Positions 11,530 to 24,083 of a stretch of 64,000 bases of DNA are shown here, piece after piece. A program made the translations under genes and the position numbers. The notes beneath the pieces are model-generated. The model had not been told where the DNA came from. It did not search any database and worked only from the letters and a program-made list of their open reading frames with translations. Position 1 is the first letter of the stretch; every line of letters begins with the position of its first letter. Source of the stretch: Ceriagrion tenellum. Taxonomy: Eukaryota; Arthropoda; Insecta; Odonata; Coenagrionidae. The stretch covers positions 26,508,373-26,572,372 of the forward strand of contig OY720643.1 of assembly GCA_963169105.1 (NCBI GenBank), given 5' to 3'.

Positions 11530-13835
11530 TGGACAACCAATGAGAGATTCTTAAAGAATTAACCATGCTATTTAGAATGTAAGAAATATCTAGCTTTTGT
11601 TAAAAATATTATGTCACTAAAAGAAAATGCTTGCCTTTTTTACTTACATATATGCATTCTTATTTCAATAACATTCAAGTACTTATGATGTTTTAAAAGA
11701 ATTGTTTTCAAATGTATGGGCACATTAAATGTGTGAGCGTTGAATGATACAGCTTAATTCAGGGAAATGGAAATACATATTTATATGAGAGCAATTTTCT
11801 CTGTTGAACTGATGCAAGGAATATTTTCTAATATTAATACCTCTCTAGCTTACGCCCAGGGCTTATGTCAGTAAAGCTACCGCAGCGTCCTCCGTCACAG
11901 TGGATTTTTGTACTTTACACGCTTTAAACGATCAAGATATCCGGCTCTTGTGAATGATGTTTTCACCGTGGAATTTTGCACTCATGTGCACTGACAGATG
12001 ACTCTGAAATGATAGTACCAAGTCCCGTTATCATACAATTTTTTCTCAAAAAACTATAAATTAATTCTCATCCTCGCAATGCCATGTTGAATGGACTTTC
12101 CAATTCTGAATCTAAACTGGTCATCACTACAATAGTATCTTTCTACAGTCTATTATCCATTATAAATGATTCTCAATTCAATCTTTGACGCGTGTGACAT
12201 TAAAAAAATGTCTATGGCCTTTACACTAATATAAAAAAGTATTAGGAATAGGATTAAAAACATGTTCTCTCCACTACAATATCTACACTTAATTACCACG
12301 AGTTAGATCGAAAAATGTTTAAATCTCATCATTTCTTAAATCCGAAGGAATGAAATACGAACACTTTTTTCCCGTTCGTTTTTCATCATTGCATCCTTCT
12401 CTTTCTGCCCAATATCTGCGGCCCAAGATTTCTCCGGATGTCAGACGCAAGAAATTGTAATTTTAGTCCGCTACATCTTTTCTACTCCTTGTCCTGCTAC
12501 TACCCTCATCCCTTAACGGCATGAACAGGAGCTAATGGCTATTAAATATGGCTCCCAACTGATCAACCACAGGGTTTACTGAAGTGCGCAAATCTTTCTA
12601 CCGTTTTGAGGTACAAGGAAAGATAAAATGCACCGTTGCGTGCACAAAATACACGTATAACTAATCACTAACTATGTAACGGCGAAGAGAAAACTAAACC
12701 GCGTTTTCAGATTGTTTTAAAAATATCGCAATCAAGACATAAATACCCAGTATAAATAAAACATCGAGGAAAGGGTAAATTGAAATATGGAAAATGCATT
12801 CCTTTTGGTAATATGTAAAAGTTAAATAAACATGTTGTTGGTACGGAGACAAAAGAGCACAAACAGAGACTTCCGGCATAAACTACACAGGACAAATGAC
12901 AGTCGAGCTCTACAAATGAGGAAATTAATGATAAATAACTGACGGCCGCAGTAAAACAAGTTTAACATAGAAGGAATTTTCGAAAAAGGTAATTAATCAG
13001 ACTCGTCCCAGCAAAGTTACCCATAAAACTTTGGAGAGCTTGCATTACAATTCGCAGGTGACAATCAAAGCGTGTATTTCCAGGGATGTAATCAACCTAT
13101 TTCCATGTGAGCATTTTCTTCAGAAAACTTTGTACTTAACGTTATGGAAATAACCTATTGTCGATGTAAAATTATTGTAATAAATGTCCTCTTTAAAACT
13201 TCCGTTGAACCACAATGCAAACTTTTCTCGATTCATAATTCCTTGAAAAACCATGGGATTTAAGAACAGAAATTTTCCTCAAGATTCCGCTGGGCTGCAT
13301 ATAAATTTTTCTATCTTTATTGAGTATGGAAACGTTTCTTACGGTATTATATTGTTTACTAATGCTATCAGCGATTTTCAAACGGGCAACGTATGTTCTA
13401 TCAGCACCTTACAACAGGAAACCGTCAATTTTTACTAGGATTCAATTTCAGGTTAGTTTCATACTATATCTTCATGCTCAAGTATCAGAGGTTATTATGG
13501 GTCCTCTTACGCAATATATTTTGACTTCATTTCATGCGGAAAGAATATACTAACACTAACGTTCAAAAACATAAAATGGTAATGTATGCAAATAAGAGAA
13601 TAAAAAGGAAGAACGCACACATAAAGGAGAGAAAATAAAGAAAGTGGATTACTTCACCAAACTCAGGAGTACTAGAACGTGGGAAAGCGGATTCTCTATA
13701 GATATCAAGCGTAAAATAGGTTGAGCTAACAAAGCATTCATGAGGAAAAGTGATGTTAACTGCTGTGTCAAAGGAAAAATGTGCAATGATCGAGGAGGAG
13801 AGTATGCGAATGCATTCGAGAGGAGCATATCCCTC
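11530..13835. other. AT-rich DNA, nothing recognised
   Basis: Short frames only (up to 77 codons), with no motifs or repeats that I can support. Confidence 0.55.
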
Positions 13836-14093
13836 TAATGATCCGAAACATGGGCCATCAGAAAAACAGACGAAAAGTCATTCGTAATATTTGATTGCTG
13901 GTGCGGTATGAGGATGGTGAAGATCAAATGGACGCATAAAATAGGAAATGAGGAGATATGGGCAGATTTGGAGAGGAAAGAGCTGAATGGAACACAACAC
14001 AGAAATAAAGAACCAGATGGATTGGGCACATTCTAAGAAGCCATGGATAAGTGAAGGATAATATGTAAAATAAAGAAGAAATTCCTAAGAGGT

Positions 14094-14178
14094 AAAAATA
14101 AATAAATTAATAAATAAAAAATAAAAAAAAATAAATAAATAAAATCAAGGTAAAAATAAATAAATTTAAAAAATAAAG
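14094..14178. repeat. A-rich AAATA/AAAT low-complexity stretch
   Basis: Reiterated AAATAAAT-type words inside the LINE relic. Either a microsatellite expansion or the poly(A) tail of an unrecognised insertion. Confidence 0.6.
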
Positions 14179-14250
14179 AGTAAAGGATACAACAAAGAGT
14201 GTTTAGGAGTAAGAAAACTAGAATACAATAGGGAAAGATGTAGAGCAGCA

Positions 14251-14465
14251 TGTGTAAATTTCTCGGGCTCGCCACCGGGTAAGATATTCATAGGCAGCCG
14301 ACGTTTCGGGTTCCGACTCGTTACCCATTCTCAAGGCATTCAGTAGCCTTGAGAATGGGTAACGAGTCGGAACCCGAAACGTCGGCTGCCTATGAATATC
14401 TTACCCGGTGGCGAGCCCGAGAAATTTACACAAATGTTATTCGCCGCGAAAGTGTAAAATCATAC
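14251..14465. mobile_element. Inverted dimer of a Penelope-like terminal sequence, 13-bp target duplication
   Basis: Positions 14251-14337 and 14346-14432 are exact reverse complements (87-bp arms, 8-bp loop ATTCAGTA). They are followed by 33 bp of single-copy sequence to 14465. The insertion is bounded by ATGTAGAGCAGCA at 14238-14250 and 14466-14478, a perfect 13-bp target duplication cut from the LINE coding tail. Each arm carries TTGAGAATGGGT...ACCCGAAACGTCGG, the layout of hammerhead-ribozyme motifs in the terminal repeats of Penelope-like elements (pLTR): a CTGA-like box, a stem II hairpin (GGGT with ACCC), then GAAAC and GTC. The first box is non-canonical (TTGAGAA), so activity is doubtful. 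The assignment to Penelope-like elements rests on motif resemblance. The palindrome and duplication are directly visible. Confidence 0.75.
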
Positions 14466-14565
14466 ATGTAGAGCAGCAGTTAACCAATCATCGCGTTAAA
14501 CGACCAATAAATAAATAAATACTAAAATTGACGTTTAAATCTCATTTTTCAGTACAAAAAGAAAA

Positions 14566-15180
14566 GGAATCTACATCTACATAATACCCTGCGAGCCGCC
14601 GCACGGGCGTGTGGCAGGGGGTGTTAGGTCACCATCCGTGTAAAGATGTGAGTTTTTGGGAGGTGTAATGATGACATGTATTATGGGAGTGTATTTAGAG
14701 GAGCTCAGTTTTTATTGTGGTCGCTTATTGCGCGCGGAAAGAACGAGTTCTTGTACCTTACTGTTCGGCAGAGTATCTCTCTTATTTTATCGCATCTGTC
14801 AGACCTAGAGATGCAGTGAGGAGTCATGATAATATTCTCTGTGTCAATCTGAAACAACAGTTCTGAATTTCTCAAGCAACCTAAGCCTAGCGTGTAGCCT
14901 CCGAGTCTCTATGTGCTCCCACCTTAATCCCTCTAAAAGTTGTGAGACGCTCTAAGTAGTTTTTAACGGAGCGCGTTGCTTTCATTTGTATTTTATTAAA
15001 TATTTTGGTTAAATTTTTATGACCAGGGTCCCAAATGCTTGCGGTTTATTCGAGGTGTGGTCTAACCAGAGCGAAGTAGCATCTCGCTTTGACTTTTTCA
15101 TCCGAGGACCTTTCTATTATACGTTTAACAAAACCTAGTTCTTTAATTTCCATATATTATAATATAGTATCCAAATCATC
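14566..15180 (-). mobile_element. CR1/Daphne-like LINE 3' end, antisense, degraded
   Basis: The minus strand from about 15180 reads LGFVKRIIERSSDE, then RCYFALVRPHLE, stop, TASIWDPGHKNL, FNKIQMKATRSVKN and further degraded blocks. This is the (R..YF.LVRP.LEY...WDP......IE..Q..A.R.V) signature of the RT C-terminus in CR1/Jockey-type LINEs. It is followed by a 3' UTR ending at 14566-14585 in GTAGATGTAGAT-type repeats (plus strand CTACATCTACATAATACC), a tail style known for Daphne/CR1-type elements. Several stops and frameshifts make it a pseudogene. The UTR motif GGTGTTAGGTCACCATCC near 14621 recurs three times at 48.6-48.9 kb. Confidence 0.8.
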
Positions 15181-15189
15181 ATCCGTCTG

Positions 15190-15660
15190 AAAATGTAATG
15201 AGCAGACCATCTGAAATTTCTTGCACGACAGCGAATCGCGTCTCATATCAAGTGCGTATTGCTACATCTCGCTCTCTGTCACTCTCGATGTGAGCTTTCC
15301 TCTTGCTTTCCAGACCTCACGGCTTGGACGGGATAATTCGAAATTGCCAAAGGGGAGCGACGATCCGGAGTGCGAGAAGAGAAAGGCAGACGGCGAACGA
15401 AATGGACTCGCAATACAAACCCCACCCCCTCCTCTGACCCCTCCCCCCGCCGATGGCCCCTCGTGGTTGGCTCATGAGTGGACAGAGCAGAATCCATCGC
15501 TTTGATTCCGAGCCCTGAACACTCACTTTGATGACAACTTTCGAGGAAAAAAAAACGACCGGATCCAAAACACAGTTAAAAATGCGATTTCGAGAATCAA
15601 GCACCTTGTAATTCCGTTTCTCTGCTCTTCGCAAAGGGCGCCCTTGTCACGCTCTTCCGA
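15190..15660. other. GC-richer block, no gene recognised
   Basis: Moderately GC-rich with a CCCACCCCCTCC-like polypyrimidine core near 15420-15460. Frames of 72-105 codons overlap on both strands and resemble nothing I know. Confidence 0.4.
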
Positions 15661-17375
15661 AAGCTTTCCGATGAACTCAACAAAATCCCTGTGTTTCCAT
15701 CTACGGTCGCCCTATTTTCCCATCCATGTGCCGGGACAGGAAATAATTTGTTGAGAGAGAAATGTCGTCTGTCGAGTTCAGACTGGGAAAAATATCGCAG
15801 AGGGTGAAAAACAAATCCGTTACCGTTGCGAATCCATAAATTAAAAATAAAATTGGCGCCCCATTCAATTGTACCTCTAATGGAGGTATTTCAAGCACTT
15901 TCGGAAGAAAATACTAAAATTGGACAGTTTGGTGACAGAATCGCTCACGTGCATGAGCTGTTCCGAGTTTCAGAGACTGAGAAACACGCTCATGTTAGAG
16001 GAAAAAAACATAACTAACACAATAACACGGCCTCCGCTTAACCTCTCAAATCATAGTTTTAGCGCACGAAACCGTAAAAATTCCTCCACTAATACAAAGG
16101 TGACCCTTTTTAAATATGACTCTCAATTTCGGAAATAGCATACACTTGCCTGTATATTACCTAATTATCGAGATTTTAATACATTTCTACCTATTATTGA
16201 TCATGCAGTATGAAACGACTTAAGAGATAAAAATTCCCATATTAAAATACTGAAGGAGAAAAATGCTCAACAAGTTCTTTGCATTGCATAACAACAAACA
16301 TTCAGTATCTGATTTCGGAGACCTACATAGGCGTCCATATCCCCGATTGTTTAATTTCCGAATTACTCATAAGTAGTGTCGAAACACTTATAAATAAATG
16401 CCAATTCCACTGAGAAATTATTCATACCGTATAATCAACTCCATTGCATCCCATTGTCATCTTGGATTGGGAAATTTGAGAAACTCCAGCTTTTTTATGC
16501 ATTTAGATGCATGCTTTTCCCAAGGGCAATGAAAAGAAGAAGTATTAATAATGCCGTCATTATGACTCTCCACAAAATAAAGAGCACGTTTAAAAATATC
16601 ACGGAGAAAGAAAGGGAAGATAGCTAAACTATTCCATAGAATTTAGAGGAGAGCAAAAAGGGATACTTTTTTTTTAACACAAGTTTTCTGACGCACATTG
16701 GCGTATTGTACCGTAATGAAATAATCACCTCATTTTATCGATATACTGTTTATGTATCAACAAATTTGATTTTCACTATAAATATGGCATTATAGTATAT
16801 TTAATCATATCAAAAATGCTCATTTTATGCCTTATCTGTGCCAGTGCCCAAAAAAGTTTATCGTGTTTTCCGCCAGAAAAATTGATGCGGGGATCTAGCC
16901 GCCGTTCGTATCGGCTAGACGTAACGAGAAAGCTGAGTCAGTCTTCCTATTAGTTCAAATTAAACTATTTTTAGCTAAGTTTCAGCGTACCTAGCGGTTT
17001 TACAAACCTACTCAAAAGTGAGAAATATACAAATATTTTCCCTATGGTGTCATATTTTTTTCCAAAATACAAGTAAGATACAATAATTACTGTTGAACAA
17101 TAGAGCCATTTCATTAACATATTATCATCAGTCTCTTTGACTTTTGTCTACAAAGAGGCCGTCCGCTCGCTTTTGGGTGTTCTACCACGCTCAGAACAAG
17201 TAGGTATATGTACAGGTTAATCGAAGGCACATTTCTGAGGGACCTAGCAGTTGGTGCAGTTTATGAATTGCGAAATGAAGCCCTTTAATTGCCCTTTTGC
17301 GTGCTCGTTATGGCCAACTCAATATGCTAAAAACAGGAGCATAAGTGATCGTATACCGTGAAGTCCTGCATTCGC
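15661..17375. other. AT-rich DNA, nothing recognised
   Basis: No supported gene, RNA or repeat. Confidence 0.55.
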
Positions 17376-17379
17376 AACC

Positions 17380-17900
17380 TTAGCCCGCTTCACAACCTTC
17401 ACGCTGTAGTTTGGAGCACAAGTGCGCCCATTGATTTAGTAAGCGCGTGTCACATGATCCGAGAAAATCGATTCGGTGCAACGAAACGGCGATTTGCGTT
17501 TTCCGATCGTAAATCACGTCGCGCCCCAGTAGCGAATGGCATTTATTCATATTTTTTTAGTGCCGGAAGCGTCCGCATTTGTCGAGAGAGCGCACGCGAC
17601 GCGGAAAAAAATCCCCGGCGACTCGGCAAGTACAAATGATTTTCCCGTTCCACACCGCCCTCGCTACACAAGCCGCAGCTGAAGTTCTAGGGCGCGGCAA
17701 AAGCTTTGGTGTGTGTTTCGAAAGCCCGATGGCGGTGCGGTGGTGCTGCAGGGCGGGATATATGTTCCGTGAGTGGGGAGGGCCCTTAAACGTTTTCTCG
17801 GCGAGCGACCGAAGTACTCGGGGCGAGAAATTCACGGAATCGGACGGATGGGCGACACTTCGAGAGCAGATGTGCCGCACCCACTTTTGCCATCAGAATG
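17380..17900. other. CpG-rich island
   Basis: A block rich in CpG words (GCGCACGCGACGCGG-like) within AT-rich flanks. Plus frames of 93 and 129 codons and a minus frame of 107 codons overlap across 17557-17880. Mutual overlap and lack of motifs argue against coding. It may be a regulatory island or a hidden exon of an unrecognised gene. Confidence 0.4.
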
Positions 17901-18600
17901 CAGTTACGCATTCGTCTTGGTACGTGACACACTCAAATCCAGAATATTTGGCCGTTATTCCTTCATGAAATGAAATAAAAAATGGCTAAGTGAAAACATA
18001 GTTAAACGATTGCAATTTATAATTAGTTATATTTGTAAAGTTTTAAAGGCCACAGAATAATTCACACTTCGACGTGACCCTGGTTTTGATGGCTAAACAT
18101 CATCATCAACAACTTTGAACTATTCCGTGGTCTGTAAAAGTTAGAAAGTTAATTAATTTATAATGGAGTACCACAAAGTTATTGAAGATTAAGTTTCATT
18201 CTCTAATTTCAAAACCAGAATCTTCGGAATTGCTTGACACTTATCCGCATGCGCTCAAAAGAACTAAACCATTCCATGGGACAAATTTAAGATTTAATCA
18301 CCCAGGAAATGATACTAGGCGCCATTTAGCGCAATAAATTGCCACGATGCGAGTTTTTAAAATTGCGTGCAGTTACACTACCCAAATTTTAGGCACTTGT
18401 GATACACATATCCGGAGCGAGGTACATAACGGCAAACTTGCATAGCATGTGCGTACATCTGTCACATAAAAGAAGATGGTCGGCCTGTCGGTCGGTCGAA
18501 ATATGAGGTTAATATTCATTCCTAATGACCAAAAGGTAACATTGTACATACTATAAAACCATTCAATTCTCAAAACAAGTAGCTCAAGTAAAAGAAAAAT

Positions 18601-18665
18601 ATCTTCAGAGGTCGTCCTCTGAAGATTTTGTAATATCGAAACCGGCTTGGTAATTTAATAAAGAA
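18601..18665 (+). repeat. Hammerhead-like motif of Penelope-type with a short palindrome
   Basis: ATCTTCAGAGG (18601-18611) and CCTCTGAAGAT (18616-18626) form a perfect 11-bp inverted repeat with a 4-bp loop. The right arm contains CTGAAGA (18619-18625), followed by a short possible stem II (GAT with ATC), GAAAC at 18638-18642 and CGG, then AATTTAATAAAG. The order CTGANGA / stem II / GAAA / short stem III is that of type I hammerhead motifs in Penelope-like terminal repeats. The cleavage triplet is not clear (GGC rather than GTC), so this is probably a decayed fragment. No target duplication was found. Confidence 0.45.
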
Positions 18666-21490
18666 ATGTGGAAAATTACTTTTTTACTATGCTTAAAATG
18701 TCACAAAGTTCAATGGTCTACAATCACGTATTTAAGTCGCTCAAACTTTTTAATTATATAGTTGTAACCTCCATCCCTAATGCTACAAATATGAATCTCA
18801 TCTCGAATACGAGTTATTACTGTTAACTCACACAAACTACCTCTAATATAGTACTACTAAAGTAACTCTAATTAGACCCCCTCCACTCAAAGTATGTTTT
18901 CATTAAGTCACTTTTTATAATTAGAAAATGACAGTAAGGGATGTATTTTTCGTTTACTTCCTTAAATTCCATGGTTCGAGCATTAGGTCTGCGGTTGAAT
19001 TTCCCCAGTTCGAGTCCCATCAGAAAATTAGTGCATTAATACAGGCATGAAAAGTTATGTAGATGTATCTAGCATGTATCCTATATCAAGTACAAGGCAT
19101 AGTTGATTGAACATTGCCCAATCATTACGCTACTTTCAGGTGAATTCATTCGTTTATAGCAAGTTGGCTGATTTATACTTAAGTAAAAAACAGGAAAATT
19201 GAAAATTAACATTTTGTTGACCGGAAATCTAATTGCGCCTCCTACGCTGAGTCAAGCTTGTATTCTTTTAGCAAGTATATAATGGAGAGAGAGCATTGAC
19301 TTTAAAATTCTACATCAGCCGCATTATTCCCAGAAAGCTACATTTTATCGTATCAAAGCCCGCGTCGCCAATCGCGGAGTGACAAACAGCGGAGTACACC
19401 GCGTGCTGGGAATGCTGGCGGCCATGATTTGAGTCCATTGTGTCCCAGAAACGGACTCAGGAGGACAAACCGCCGGTAATTATGAGGATATATGGGTCAA
19501 GGATCAAGTTTACAGGGCGGTATTTTTGGCATTAGAGCCGATATAATCATTGAAAAAAAGCAACGGGAGGATAAACGTAAAGATTTGTGTAAATAAAATA
19601 ATTATTCATTCTATTGAAGATTTTTCAAGCAGAAGAGACTCAAATACCACTAAAACTTAAGGCGATAGACCGATTAATAATTAAGAGCTTTTAACAACCC
19701 GAATAACATTACGGGATAGGATCGCTGGAAAGAAGCCAACTAAATGGAATATTGAGAAATATTATGCGACTCCTTATCTGTTTATCGCAAGAAAAGAGTG
19801 TAAAGGCATGATTATAGCAGGAAAACTCTTTTATTTTTTACCCGATGTCCATTCTATCCATTCATGAAAAAAAAGTATTTGAAATTCTAGTCCTGCCTAG
19901 AATGACAAACTTTTTTACACCTTTTTATAGCAGAGTCAAGGCTTATACTGGACTTGGTTATTGCTTAGCATCATTATGGAATATAACACTTTTTCCCCTC
20001 TTTTCGTCATACAAAATTTGTTGTCCCTTCCCTCTTCTTCCGCGCTTGCCACACATTCTTCCCATACTCTTCCCGACCGCTCAGAGCCGTTCTTCCATCA
20101 CTGCCACCAGTTTCCTCTGCTTACATACTACCTCGCTTACCTACCGCGCAACAAAGTGTTTCCCTTCGATTTTTCATACTTTGTCTAACACTCTCCAAAA
20201 CGACGTATCAGAAACGTATACCATCTACACAACTTTTTTCCATATAGACCACGTTTCCGATCAAATCAACGAATGTGCTCCACACCTACTACAGGTTTTG
20301 ATTACCCACCACATGCCTAAACCTCATTATTATTACTATACATATGAACTTCGAGCTTCTCACTTGATTGAATTATACGAGAGAAAGGTAATACGTTCCA
20401 AGATAGCTACAACAAAGTCTCACTGAGGCTACTCTCTTTTTCCAAAATCTCGGCATTTATTAATAGGGCCAGCGTGAAAGAGTATGGCAAGGGGACTTCG
20501 TGAAGTCTTCATACTTATCCCAAAGAACTATTAAACTCAAAATAGGAGAATCAGTTTAATTTCACAAACTGCAAAAGTTTTACTAAGAATTAGCAATAAA
20601 CGGCTGGAAACCAGAGTAAACTACTGCATAGGAGATGACCAAAATGGGTTCCGGTAGGCAAAGGCAACTCGGTGTACCATTGCGATGATGAAATGGCATT
20701 TAGCATATAACATAGATTATACTCAATGCATTTTCGCTCTTTTCTTTGATTTCGAAAAATTGTGTCGCCGAGAAAATGACAAGAAGCTAATTTGGGAAAA
20801 TTATGGAAATTAGAGAAAAAAAAATTGGGAAAATAGGAGCAGAAAGGCTGGATAGGAGTCACCTGGAACTTACGTGTGTCAGAGCGCACAGGTTAGGGTG
20901 GCGCACGCATAATTAAGGAAGGTAGTTCTAGATCTCGGAGTAAGGCAAAACTATTGGTTATCGCCTCGGCCGTTTTATACCAATTTTTAATTTAACGCCG
21001 AATAAATGGTAAGAGAGTCAAAGAATAGAGAAGATATGTAGATTTAAACGTAGGGAGACTACAAATAAACCCGGATAGATTTTATGACAAGGAGGAGTTG
21101 GTAGTCAGTCACCAGTAGGTCGTCAGCATTGGTAGATTCATTAGAATAAATATTAGAGAAACATGGAATAATATAGCTCGCAATGAACATAGATTATAAG
21201 AAAGGAAATGCTATGGCATTTTCTATGACGTAGAAAGTGGAGCGAGCCATTACATCGGGGAGCACACACTAGGGAAATTAGAATTACCTTTATCTCTTGG
21301 ATAGTACGTCGGAAAAATGGGAATGTCATCATGAACACTAGAGAATAAAACTCGCTTGCGATTGAATCATTAGTTATAAGGAGGGATTTTGGGGACATCG
21401 TGAGAGGATGCTAGGACAAGTTTGGCAAATAGAGCAATTCACGAAAAGTATAGAACAGAAATTTAGACTGTGAGGACAGAGGATGACAAT
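18666..21490. other. Mostly AT-rich DNA, no gene recognised
   Basis: Contains the longest unassigned plus-strand frame of the first half (193 codons, 19845-20426), which is rich in Leu, Ser, Thr and Pro and shows no domain. It lacks the repeated or conserved features that would support coding. A GC-richer spot lies near 19360-19480. Nothing else could be assigned. Confidence 0.45.
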
Positions 21491-21494
21491 GGAC

Positions 21495-21700
21495 TGCAGG
21501 AATTAAAGATGTGGCTGAGAGGGAGATTGATAAACGTGCCATGGACGAAAAGAGAGAGACCGAAAATGTCAGCATGGCAGGAGATGAAAGGGAACTTTCG
21601 GGAAGACTAAAAGAAGGCTGAGTAGGTGGCTGGAGAAGGTGATAATTACAGATGGATCACTAAAGCTCTTCTCACTTCCTTCTCCAACCACCCACTGGAG
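21495..21700 (+). mobile_element. Possible LINE RT tail relic
   Basis: One frame gives LKMWLRGRLINVPWTKRERP followed by degraded sequence with stops. The block resembles the (F/L)..W..RR.L.(I/V)PWT..R.N segment near the end of LINE RT proteins. Only this one block is convincing, so the call is tentative. Confidence 0.35.
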
Positions 21701-21764
21701 TGGAGGATAAGCCTGCAAAGGGATGAATAAATCTTGGCCTTTTGGAAGGTAAGACATATTCTGA

Positions 21765-23735
21765 ACTGTAATATCTGACTATTATCGGTATTAAAGCAAC
21801 ATTTCCATGCACCAGAGTTAAAAAAGTAACGCTACGTTAATGCCTGAGGGAATCTTTTTCAACAGCAATCAGTTGGTGGATTACCCAACGATTAGCATTC
21901 AACAAAAGAAATCAGCTCATACTGGCTTCCGTCCATTTGATGCACTGGAATACTCTCAGCATTATGTCCCTCATTCTTAAGTTGTTTTAATGATCTCTTG
22001 TTACACCATACCTCTTAAAATAAGTCATCCAACTCATCTGAGATCGAAGTATACAATCGAAGAAAACGCCTTAACTGTCAAACGTACCTGAAATGAGACA
22101 AAGAACACATATAAGTCATCATCGAACATCATTACTTAAGCTTAAAGTAGTTTTAATTTGTTTTATTCAAACCATTTTGGAAAATATAATTTTAGTTAGG
22201 TGATGTTCAATATATTTACTGAGTGACTAAAGAAAATTAAAGTCTATATTTATCCCGGCCTACGTCTTAATTCACAAGAGAGTTACACCTCCATCGGTAT
22301 CCATAATACGGTCGTTTAGATTGGATAGTAAATAAGGTTTAAAATATTTCATGCACCACAAATCGTTCTTAGATTTTATAATAAATTGAAACACACGTAC
22401 ACCTCTGTAATGAATAGGATAAAATCTCGCTTCAAATACGTAGAGGACAGGAGGAGACTGCCAGTGTTATTCACGGTTTCCGGAACTCTACACCTCACTT
22501 CCAATTTTTCATTCACCAACTAACTCAGAAACTCTGGCGCACTCCTGAGTAATCTTCCAAACAAATTCCACCCTCTACCCGCTCCTTTCGCTCAGGTTCA
22601 CCCCAGAAGGGCCACTCTACGCCCTTCCTCCCTCCAAAGAACACCATTCCTTAAGCAACCACCCCATAAGCAGCGCTCCGGTGCGAGAAATAGTCAACAG
22701 GGCCCCTCAACATTGAATGTTTTCCAGCACTGGGACGGTCGCAAGTTTAACTAAAATGCGTCATTATGATGTTTATTTAAAAGCGTTCCTTCGCTAAAGG
22801 AATAAATCAGCAGCTGTAGATGTGAGAAGTGGAAAATACAGCGATATAGGATAAGAGATCTTTATTTTTCCGTTAAAATCAACGTATAGCTGAATAAAAT
22901 ATTCAAAAATACTCCGTCCGTCGCCTTTTGAAATATAAAAATGTAAACTTATTTGATACTCGTTTCTCTCTATTGCCATTTGCTACTGTAGGCTCGAGAA
23001 GAAAATGGTTTGGATAGGCTAAATGATAAAAACATATCGTCAGCTTCAATTGGGGAATACCAGAAATGAACTCTGGAACAGAAGGGGATTAGACCAGACA
23101 AGTATACTTCATGCATCCCAGTTCTGTACTTCTTTTTCGAAAATATCCCTTTTCCACCAAATTCCGTCCTTTTTTATCTCCCTCCCCTGCAAGGATCCTT
23201 GCCTTGACATCCTGTACCAGGATTACATCTTTACCTCCAAACTAATACATACTACCATTGACAACGAAATTCATTTCATGCCAACCGTAAGCTGCTTACT
23301 TAGTAATTTTATTTCTGCTCACCCCTTGTTATTTCAGTTGCTTGAATTAATTCACTTATTTGACTCTTATTTTATAAACACAATGTAAAAGGCATAATAT
23401 CTCTTTTTGTGGAAAACATATATACATTAGTGGATTACAACTTTCATACTTTCGGTTATTTTACTATGCTCACCATATCTTGGTTAACAAAATAAAAAGA
23501 GAGTTAAAAAATTGGCTCCACTCTTCAAAAAACACAATTACTGTGTTGGTTTGCGTGAATGGAAATTCCACAGCAGAGATCAACCACAGCCTCTCAACCA
23601 GAATACCCTCCAGTGTGGTTTGCGGGAATGTAACTTTCTAGCCAGTGACTAAACGACACACACACTCAACCCAAGGGACCCTTTGCAAGGGCTTATGGGG
23701 CCCCTCTAAGGATACCATCCAGTCTCCCCTCGTCT
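21765..23735. other. AT-rich DNA with a GC-richer segment, no gene recognised
   Basis: A GC-richer stretch at about 22440-22740 (CCCTCCTCCCTCC-type words) and one plus frame of 121 codons (23023-23388) without recognisable motifs. A short imperfect duplication of GTGTTGGTTTGCGTGAATG-like sequence occurs at 23550-23625 (TGTGTTGG / AGTGTGG followed by TTTGCG.GAATG). Confidence 0.45.
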
Positions 23736-24083
23736 CCACGGACTGTGGAGATGAGGCTGAAAGAACACGAACGATGCATTCGTCTGAAACAACCCGACAA
23801 GTCGGCCATAGCTGAACACAGCCTCATTCACGCCCACAAAGTCGACTTCGAGAAGACAACTATACTTTGCCGGGCAACCGGCTATTGGGACCGTTTGGTG
23901 AAAGAAGCCGTCGAAATCCGACTAGAGAAGAAAAAACTCAACAGAGACAGCGGTTTCCACCTCGGCAACACTTGGAAATCAGTACTTAAGTCCATAGATG
24001 TAACGCGGACCAATCAGAGGAAAGCGCGGGAAAACAGCTTCGCAGCTGCCCTCCCCTAACACTATACATAAAGGGACACTTCC
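23736..24083 (+). mobile_element. Penelope-like element, GIY-YIG endonuclease end (5'-truncated)
   Basis: The frame 23745-24059 encodes 104 residues that match the C-terminal end of the Penelope-like polyprotein. It reads MRLKEHERCIRL, then KSAIAEHSLIHAHKVDF, then WDRLVKEAVEIRL, NRDSGFHLGNTW and a short tail. This is the distal half of the GIY-YIG endonuclease with its R.KEH, AEH and EA.EI blocks; the GIY..YIG strand and the whole RT are missing. The frame is intact up to its stop, so truncation is at the 5' side, as usual for target-primed insertion. The element continues with 24 bp of 3' UTR to CACTTCC (24077-24083), where a LINE has inserted, and resumes at 25523. Confidence 0.85.

Larger units (their letters stand above)
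13836..14495 (+). mobile_element. LINE 3' end, degraded and interrupted by an insertion
   Basis: The plus-strand translation contains ETWAIRKTDEKSF, then VKIKWTHKIGNEE, then (frameshifted) IKNQMDWAHS, and near 14190-14250 a KLEYNRER segment. This is the block order of the LINE RT C-terminus. The coding tail is split: RER-C-RAA ends at 14250 and resumes at 14466 as CRAAVNQSSR followed by a stop, because of a 215-bp insertion at 14251-14465. Removing that insertion restores the reading of the tail. An A-rich stretch (about 14094-14178) built of AAATAAAT words further interrupts the copy. It lacks the RT core. Confidence 0.8.

Noticed and set aside
18970..19030. Second tRNA-like SINE head (B-box-like CAGTTCGAGTCCC)
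   Set aside because: Only a B box is convincing. No A box, stems or duplication could be supported.
19845..20426. 193-codon plus-strand open frame as a gene
   Set aside because: No domain, signal or compositional support. The sequence is rich in Leu, Ser, Thr and Pro with low-complexity stretches, and the context is intergenic.
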